From an uncultured Oscillospiraceae bacterium (GTDB lineage Bacteria > Bacillota_A > Clostridia > Oscillospirales > Oscillospiraceae): a stretch of DNA of 27,612 nucleotides. The notes beneath the pieces were generated by a model that was not told where the DNA came from, ran no database searches, and was given only the letters and a program-made list of their open reading frames with translations. A program made the position numbers and the translations under genes. Of this stretch, positions 23,139-27,612 are shown piece after piece. The number at the start of each line of letters is the position of its first letter. Position 1 is the stretch's first letter. Location of the stretch: NCBI GenBank assembly GCA_900754605.1, contig CAAEDK010000048.1, forward strand, positions 1 to 27,612. The letters are read 5' to 3'.

Positions 23139-25286
23139 TCAATGTTTTTTTCTGTTTGGCGGCTTACGCTCTGTGACTGGTCTCTTTTTCGGCTCGGAGT
23201 ACCGGGCAGGAGTAGACTTGTAGCGTACCGTCTCCACTGTAAATGTTTGAAGTTTGTCATTTTCATAGAGCGGTTTCCCGTCCTCATAGACGGGCCGACG
23301 CTCCACGGCAGGAGTGCCATGAATGGCATACCACTGGCTGCCACCGCTGTCTTCGTACACATGGTAGTCGCCGCGTGGAGCCTGATAAACAGCGCGGTCA
23401 TAGAATGCGGTACCACTTCCGTCCTCATGCCGCACCTCCAGAATACCATCCCCAGCTCTGGAACTATCCACAGACACCACTGGCTGGTCAAAACCAGGCA
23501 TAAACTGGCCAAAGAGCGCCTGGTTGTACCGCTCCGCCGCTCCGCTTCCACCATCTGGTACCGGCTCAAATTGCGGCACAGATGCTGCAGGAGTCATCGC
23601 ATACCAACTCAAACCGTCGGCGCCCTGGATTGTTTCATGGGGCGCATCCGGCTCCTGGAAATAGGCGCTGTTGTACCAGAGACTATTGCCGCCATCCGGG
23701 TAAATGGCCTCCAGCGTACTCTCATCAACCTGCCGCAGCAGAGTGCCGTCCGGTGCGCTTGGGAACGCTTCAGACACCTGCGCCGCCTCGGATACATTTC
23801 CGGTGAATGCGGGGGTGGCATAGAACGCACCCATTCCCTCCCCAGAGGCCACCTGATACCATTGGCTCCCATCTGCAGCAGTAACAACGGTGTGGGGGGT
23901 GGTGGGCACATCATGCTGGGCCGTGTTGTAAAAGTCCACCTTGGCCTGCCGCCCATCCGGTCCTACTGCATTGGTGCTGATGTGGCCGCCAGTAATCTCT
24001 GTATCAGCGTAGGTCATCCCGGCGGCTTTGCCGCTTGTCAGGTGCGGCATATAACTGTTGAGGCTACGATTGGCAATGTCCCCTGCAATTGTTCCGGATA
24101 CGTTGGGCATCCGTGTTGCCACTGATGACACCGACTCCGGGGTCAATGTTGCACCATTTCGGGCTGCCATTCCTCCGAATACCCGGCCAACAAAGCCGAC
24201 ACCGCCACCAACTCCCATGCGTTTTCCGCCGTCCACAACGGCATCACGCACAAAACTGTTGGGCTTCACGTGGCTCATAAAGCCGGACAAAATACCGCCT
24301 GTGGTGACACCGCCAGCCGCACCGGCGGCAGCCCCGGCCCCGCTCTTCGCCGCGCCTCCAAACACGGAGGCAGCGCTGCTGCCGCCTTTGGAGAAACCAG
24401 TCAGCGCCCGGGCAGCCATCAGCATCTCTATTCCCATGCTGCTACCCGTCTGTGCCACAGATAGGCCCATAGCCGCCAGATAACTGTCGCATCTCTGGGC
24501 GATTTTCAGAAGTGCCAGTGCGCAGAAAAGCCACAAGAAGACGCTGCCTTGACCACTGCTCAAAGCACCACCATTCGCAATGAATTGGCCAACGGACGAG
24601 TCAAATGCCCGTAGGAACCACACATTCAGAACCAGCAGTAGAAGTTGGGAGCCAACCATTCGGCACCAACTTTGAAAGACCCGGGAAGTCGCCTTAGAAG
24701 CCCCCATCGAATATGCCAGCGGAGATGTATAGCAAAGGACGCCTACCAGGACATATCGCTCCACGGTTTCCAACAGCAGTTTAAAGTAGTTCCATGCCAA
24801 AGCGATCATGAAAATGATCAACAAAATCAGTCCTACCACCGTGGCTACAGATACGATGGTAGCCAACCCATTGGTAAGAGTCTGCTGGATTCCCGCAAAT
24901 GTAAAGTCGCCCGGGTCCATAGTCTCTTCCATGAGCGCTGTATAAGGCGCTCGTGCAATGTCCAGAACGAGACTGAAAATGGGCTTTGCATATCCAATCA
25001 GGATCGCAAAGATTGCACCTCGGGCCAGCAGAGCGAGCGGCTCCTCTGTTTCGGACAGGGGACCGCTGAACGCACGGAATAACTGCCATACCACCACCAG
25101 AAAAAGCACTGCCCACGCTGTGTATTGGATAACCGTATAAGCACTGACGGCAAACGGGAAGTACTCTTCCATTGCGGTCGTATCGGTGCCAAGCGCGTCA
25201 AGAAACACCCCGGATATAGCATCCATGATCTGTGTCATCACGCTGGCCACCCAGTTCGCTATCCCCTCAAAAATCCAATCTAACAT
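23139..25286 (-). CDS. VirB6/TrbL-like conjugation membrane protein with long C-terminal tail
   Basis: This 715-residue protein has about six TM helices in the first ~290 residues, with a VirB6/TrbL pattern (YTVIQYTAWAVLFLVVVWQL, ETVERYVLVGVLCYTSPLAY, SVFLWLFCALALLKIAQR), forming part of the inner-membrane channel. A Gly/Ala-rich hinge (about 290-345) follows, and then a soluble tail of ~370 residues with loosely repeated aromatic units (GSQWYQV, NSLWYNSAYF, LSWYAM, TAFYDRAVY, GSQWYAIHG). The end is very basic (KKRPVTERKPPNRKKH). ATG 25286 follows GAGGT by nine bases. It is preceded by the SpaA-type gene and followed by the wall hydrolase. Confidence 0.88.
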   Translation of the reverse strand: MLDWIFEGIANWVASVMTQIMDAISGVFLDALGTDTTAMEEYFPFAVSAYTVIQYTAWAVLFLVVVWQLFRAFSGPLSETEEPLALLARGAIFAILIGYAKPIFSLVLDIARAPYTALMEETMDPGDFTFAGIQQTLTNGLATIVSVATVVGLILLIIFMIALAWNYFKLLLETVERYVLVGVLCYTSPLAYSMGASKATSRVFQSWCRMVGSQLLLLVLNVWFLRAFDSSVGQFIANGGALSSGQGSVFLWLFCALALLKIAQRCDSYLAAMGLSVAQTGSSMGIEMLMAARALTGFSKGGSSAASVFGGAAKSGAGAAAGAAGGVTTGGILSGFMSHVKPNSFVRDAVVDGGKRMGVGGGVGFVGRVFGGMAARNGATLTPESVSSVATRMPNVSGTIAGDIANRSLNSYMPHLTSGKAAGMTYADTEITGGHISTNAVGPDGRQAKVDFYNTAQHDVPTTPHTVVTAADGSQWYQVASGEGMGAFYATPAFTGNVSEAAQVSEAFPSAPDGTLLRQVDESTLEAIYPDGGNSLWYNSAYFQEPDAPHETIQGADGLSWYAMTPAASVPQFEPVPDGGSGAAERYNQALFGQFMPGFDQPVVSVDSSRAGDGILEVRHEDGSGTAFYDRAVYQAPRGDYHVYEDSGGSQWYAIHGTPAVERRPVYEDGKPLYENDKLQTFTVETVRYKSTPARYSEPKKRPVTERKPPNRKKH

Positions 25287-25308
25287 GCTTTTGTAACCTC
25301 AAAAGGGG

Positions 25309-25334
25309 TGGGGGCGACCCATCGGCCGCCCCCA
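25309..25334 (-). promoter_or_regulatory. Intercistronic hairpin between the SpaA-type and VirB6-like genes
   Basis: TGGGGGCG (25309-25316) pairs with CGCCCCCA (25327-25334). On the minus strand the stem is followed by CCCCTTTTGAGG, so a short T-run ends in the ribosome binding site of the VirB6-like gene. It may be a leaky terminator that separates surface-protein from channel expression. Confidence 0.5.
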
Positions 25335-25350
25335 TCAAAGTCGGATACCA

Positions 25351-27612
25351 TCAATAGCCTGTCCTGGGCAGAGTGGGGACAGGACCGCCGCGGTAGATGA
25401 TAGTCACCCAGCGGTCGGTCGCCTGCACCCACTGGTTTTGCCACATGCCGCCCACATCGCATTTGTTGGCAAACCGGTATTCGTGAGATAGATTGGACAG
25501 GACATCGCAGTAAATATAGGGCGTCTCCACCTGTTTGAAGCCGCCCGGGACACGCCCGAACAGGAAGGTGACCTGAGTCACATACTCATTGGAGGCAAGT
25601 CCTAGAGCCGCAGGAGAGGCGTCCAGCGTATAGTTCTTTTGTGTGTTCAGGTTGTCGGCCAGTACGCGCTGCGTATCGTTCAAATTGGTTTGGAACACGA
25701 CTTTGTAGTTCAGCCGGGCCGAGTAGGTGCCAGTGATGATCTTATCCAACCGGACGGCGTCTGTGGGCAGCGTATCACGCCAATAAAAGCTGTCCAGCGG
25801 GACTGTGGAGTTGTTCCCGATATCCTTGAAGGTATAGCGGATCTCCTGGCCAGGTACGACCTGTGTGTAGCCGCTCTTGCTGATAGACACATTGGTATAA
25901 ACGCTCTCATTCAGGTACTCAACCTGCACGATTTGGCCTTCATGCTCCAGATAGACCGTCACCTCTTCATCGCTGACCGAGTAGAACTGGGGGCTGGAAA
26001 TCTCTTTCACGGTATAGCGGCCCAAAGGCAGCGGCTTTGAAACCGCCAGGCCCCGGCTGTCGCTCTCAACGGTGTCTACAAGGGCATTGGCCTTGTTATA
26101 GATTCCAAATACCGCACCCTCCAACGGAGTACCGGCAGGGAAACCGTTGATCGGATTATCGTCAGCAGACTTCTTCCAAATCTGGATCTGTCCAGTGATC
26201 GCCGTATTGACCCACTCGATTTCCGCCGTGCGGCCTGGGCGCACATAGACGGTCTTATACTCCTCGTCTAAGATGTAGCCCTCCGCAGCCTCCAGTTCAC
26301 GCAGATAAAACCGGCCACTGGTGTTGGCACCATCCGGCAGGTCGTCGGCTGTGATATAGACCCACCCCTCGTCATCAGAGGTAAATTCCCCAATGGGATT
26401 ACGGTCTTCGTCGTAGAGCAGGAACTTGACGCCATAGATTCCCTCGCCGGAGGTGTCCACCTTATGGATCAAAATACCGGAATTGGCCTCATTTTTGATT
26501 CGCAGGGTGGTCACTTCCCCGTTTTTGACCTCGAAGTAATGAGGGGTATCATCCAATACGAAGTCCGGATTGGCCTCGACTTCAAGCGCGTAATAGGAGC
26601 CGTCCTCCAGGGAGAGATAGGCCCTGCCGTTCCGGTCTGTGGTGATGGTATCCACCAGAGCGTCATCCATGCGGCGGATCTCAAAGGTGGTATCGGGAAT
26701 TCTTTCGGATGTCTTGCTTGCGTTGACCTTGATAATTTCAATGCCGCCTATAGGGTTGTTGTAAAAATACAACTCCTGTGTATCATTGGGATTGATCACC
26801 ACGGTTTGGGACTGCGTATTGGGGTCAATCGTATAGCCCGGGATGCTTTCCACTTCCGTTACCACCACTGTGCCCGTGAGGCCGGAAAGAATAATCTGAC
26901 CTGCCGAGTTGCTCCAATACAGGCCGTTGCTGGAAAGCTGCCCGCTGTCGGCATCCACAAAACTTCCGTCGGAGTATGTGATTTTGAACTGTACCCCTTC
27001 AAGCGGCGTTTTCCTGTCATCACCAGAGAGCTTGTGGATAATGAGCTGTCCTGTGGGTTGATTCCGGAATTCGAGGGTAACAGTTTGGCCGGCCTTAATT
27101 TGGGCAGTCTGGGGTGTGTCGTCCAGAAGGAACCCATCTTTCGCCCGGGTTTCTTTGACCACGAGTGTGGTGCCGGGGTCGATACCCTCAATGAGGATGG
27201 TCCCCGCGGAATCGGTAGTGAAATAGCCGTTGCTGTCACCCACCACCGTTCCGTCGCTTTCGGTCACAAAGAACTGAACATCAGAAATCGGAGAGTTGTC
27301 GGCACTGGACACCTTTTTGATCAGCAGCGAGCCCTTGGGACTGTTGCCAAAATAGACCTGAACAACCTCCTGATCTTCGCCGGAGAGGTACACCGTCTGA
27401 GGCGGGGTGTCGATCACATGAGAGCCATCACTGGAGAGCTCTTCGATGATGTAAGTGCCGGCCTTGCAGCCCGTGACGGTGAAAGAGCCGTTTACCGAAG
27501 TGCGGTAGGTACCGATGACCGTTCCGCCGGTGCCGGAGGTGTTGCCGGAGAGATACCGGACCTGGAACACAGCCCCCTCAATAGCGGCCCCGGTCTCACT
27601 GTCATATTTCCA
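25351..27612 (-). CDS. SpaA/Cna_B multi-repeat surface protein, 5' end missing
   Basis: The frame runs off the window edge; 753 residues are visible. At least five complete prealbumin-like repeats and part of a sixth appear, each opening with a strand such as GSLLIKKVS, GQLIIHKLS, GIEIIKVNAS, GILIHKVDTS or GQIQIWKKSA and closing with an E-containing turn (KETRAKDGF, TEVESIPGY, RELEAAEGY, KEISSPQFY). The Lys and Glu fit internal isopeptide bonds. A distinct ~190-residue domain (VSISKSGYTQVVPGQEIRYTF) follows. The protein ends PTLPRTGY: an LPxTG-like motif with no hydrophobic or basic tail after it. The likely role is an adhesin promoting cell contact during transfer. The GTG at 27570 is internal, not a start. 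Confidence 0.92.
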   Translation of the reverse strand, partial: WKYDSETGAAIEGAVFQVRYLSGNTSGTGGTVIGTYRTSVNGSFTVTGCKAGTYIIEELSSDGSHVIDTPPQTVYLSGEDQEVVQVYFGNSPKGSLLIKKVSSADNSPISDVQFFVTESDGTVVGDSNGYFTTDSAGTILIEGIDPGTTLVVKETRAKDGFLLDDTPQTAQIKAGQTVTLEFRNQPTGQLIIHKLSGDDRKTPLEGVQFKITYSDGSFVDADSGQLSSNGLYWSNSAGQIILSGLTGTVVVTEVESIPGYTIDPNTQSQTVVINPNDTQELYFYNNPIGGIEIIKVNASKTSERIPDTTFEIRRMDDALVDTITTDRNGRAYLSLEDGSYYALEVEANPDFVLDDTPHYFEVKNGEVTTLRIKNEANSGILIHKVDTSGEGIYGVKFLLYDEDRNPIGEFTSDDEGWVYITADDLPDGANTSGRFYLRELEAAEGYILDEEYKTVYVRPGRTAEIEWVNTAITGQIQIWKKSADDNPINGFPAGTPLEGAVFGIYNKANALVDTVESDSRGLAVSKPLPLGRYTVKEISSPQFYSVSDEEVTVYLEHEGQIVQVEYLNESVYTNVSISKSGYTQVVPGQEIRYTFKDIGNNSTVPLDSFYWRDTLPTDAVRLDKIITGTYSARLNYKVVFQTNLNDTQRVLADNLNTQKNYTLDASPAALGLASNEYVTQVTFLFGRVPGGFKQVETPYIYCDVLSNLSHEYRFANKCDVGGMWQNQWVQATDRWVTIIYRGGPVPTLPRTGY

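Larger units (their letters stand above)
6204..27612 (-). mobile_element. Integrative conjugative element, transfer module (ends not seen)
   Basis: A continuous minus-strand block carries VirB4, VirD4, VirB6/TrbL-like, PrgI-family and NlpC/P60 proteins together with DUF5697-, DUF6100-, S1- and DUF3268-type proteins that recur in conjugative transposons of Clostridia. These are the parts of a Gram-positive type IV secretion system for DNA transfer. Relaxase, integrase, oriT and attachment repeats are absent from the window, so the element should continue past 27612. The left limit given is simply the last element-like gene. The true edge may lie between about 5823 and 6204, or further left. 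Confidence 0.85.

Noticed and set aside
23124..24125. 333-codon + strand frame opposite the VirB6-like tail
   Set aside because: It is a shadow of the GC-rich repeat tail with no ribosome binding site or domain.
25400..27612. Regularly repeated units that might suggest a repeat array
   Set aside because: They are diverged protein-domain repeats (SpaA/Cna_B) of about 270-300 bases in a single frame, not a CRISPR or DNA repeat array.

Overview
The window looks like chromosome plus integrated mobile DNA from a gut-type, moderately high-GC Clostridia member (Oscillospiraceae/Flavonifractor-like by gene style). The reasons are AGGAGG-type ribosome binding sites, several TTG/GTG-compatible starts, a clostridial-style metal ATPase cluster with a DUF6110-like protein, and a Gram-positive conjugation operon. 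Genus assignment is inference.

Left part (1-6090). The window opens with the end of a + strand cupin gene, closed by a bidirectional terminator. A compact minus-strand metal cluster follows, read right to left: an 84-residue CxxC metallochaperone (HMA), an AraC-family regulator, a 26-residue membrane microprotein, a DUF6110-like small protein and a P1B-type metal ATPase whose membrane site reads FSC instead of CPC. Upstream of the chaperone are two near-identical palindromes with 7-6-7 geometry, likely operators. Next come a weakly coding stretch and a + strand SEC-C zinc-motif protein with a TTG start, then a strong bidirectional terminator at 6047-6090.

Right part (6204-27612, every gene on the minus strand, reading from right to left). 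This is most of the transfer module of an integrative conjugative element (ICE). In transcription order it holds a multi-repeat SpaA/Cna_B surface protein (5' end cut by the window), a VirB6/TrbL-like channel protein with a long tail, an NlpC/P60 wall hydrolase, a PrgI-family membrane protein, the VirB4 ATPase, an SF2 helicase with HA repeats, a solitary HD-GYP phosphodiesterase-like protein, DUF5697-like, DUF6100-like, a small basic protein, a winged-helix (Replic_Relax-like) protein, the VirD4 coupling ATPase and a double-S1 RNA-binding protein with an acidic repeat tail. Most neighbours overlap or abut, so the module behaves as one long operon. No integrase, relaxase or attachment site is visible, so the element's ends are not defined here.

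A DUF4143 ATPase with its own promoter, palindromes and terminator is lodged near the end of the transfer operon, followed by a signal-peptide/one-TM protein. Last is a separately controlled pair: a strong promoter (TTGACT-17-TATAAT), a leader of about 300 nt with two structured RNA domains ending in an intrinsic terminator, then a DUF3268-like zinc-finger protein and a sigma-70-family factor. This attenuator-like leader in front of an ICE-borne sigma factor is the most interesting regulatory structure. The helicase plus HD-GYP pair embedded in the conjugation operon is the most interesting protein-level arrangement.
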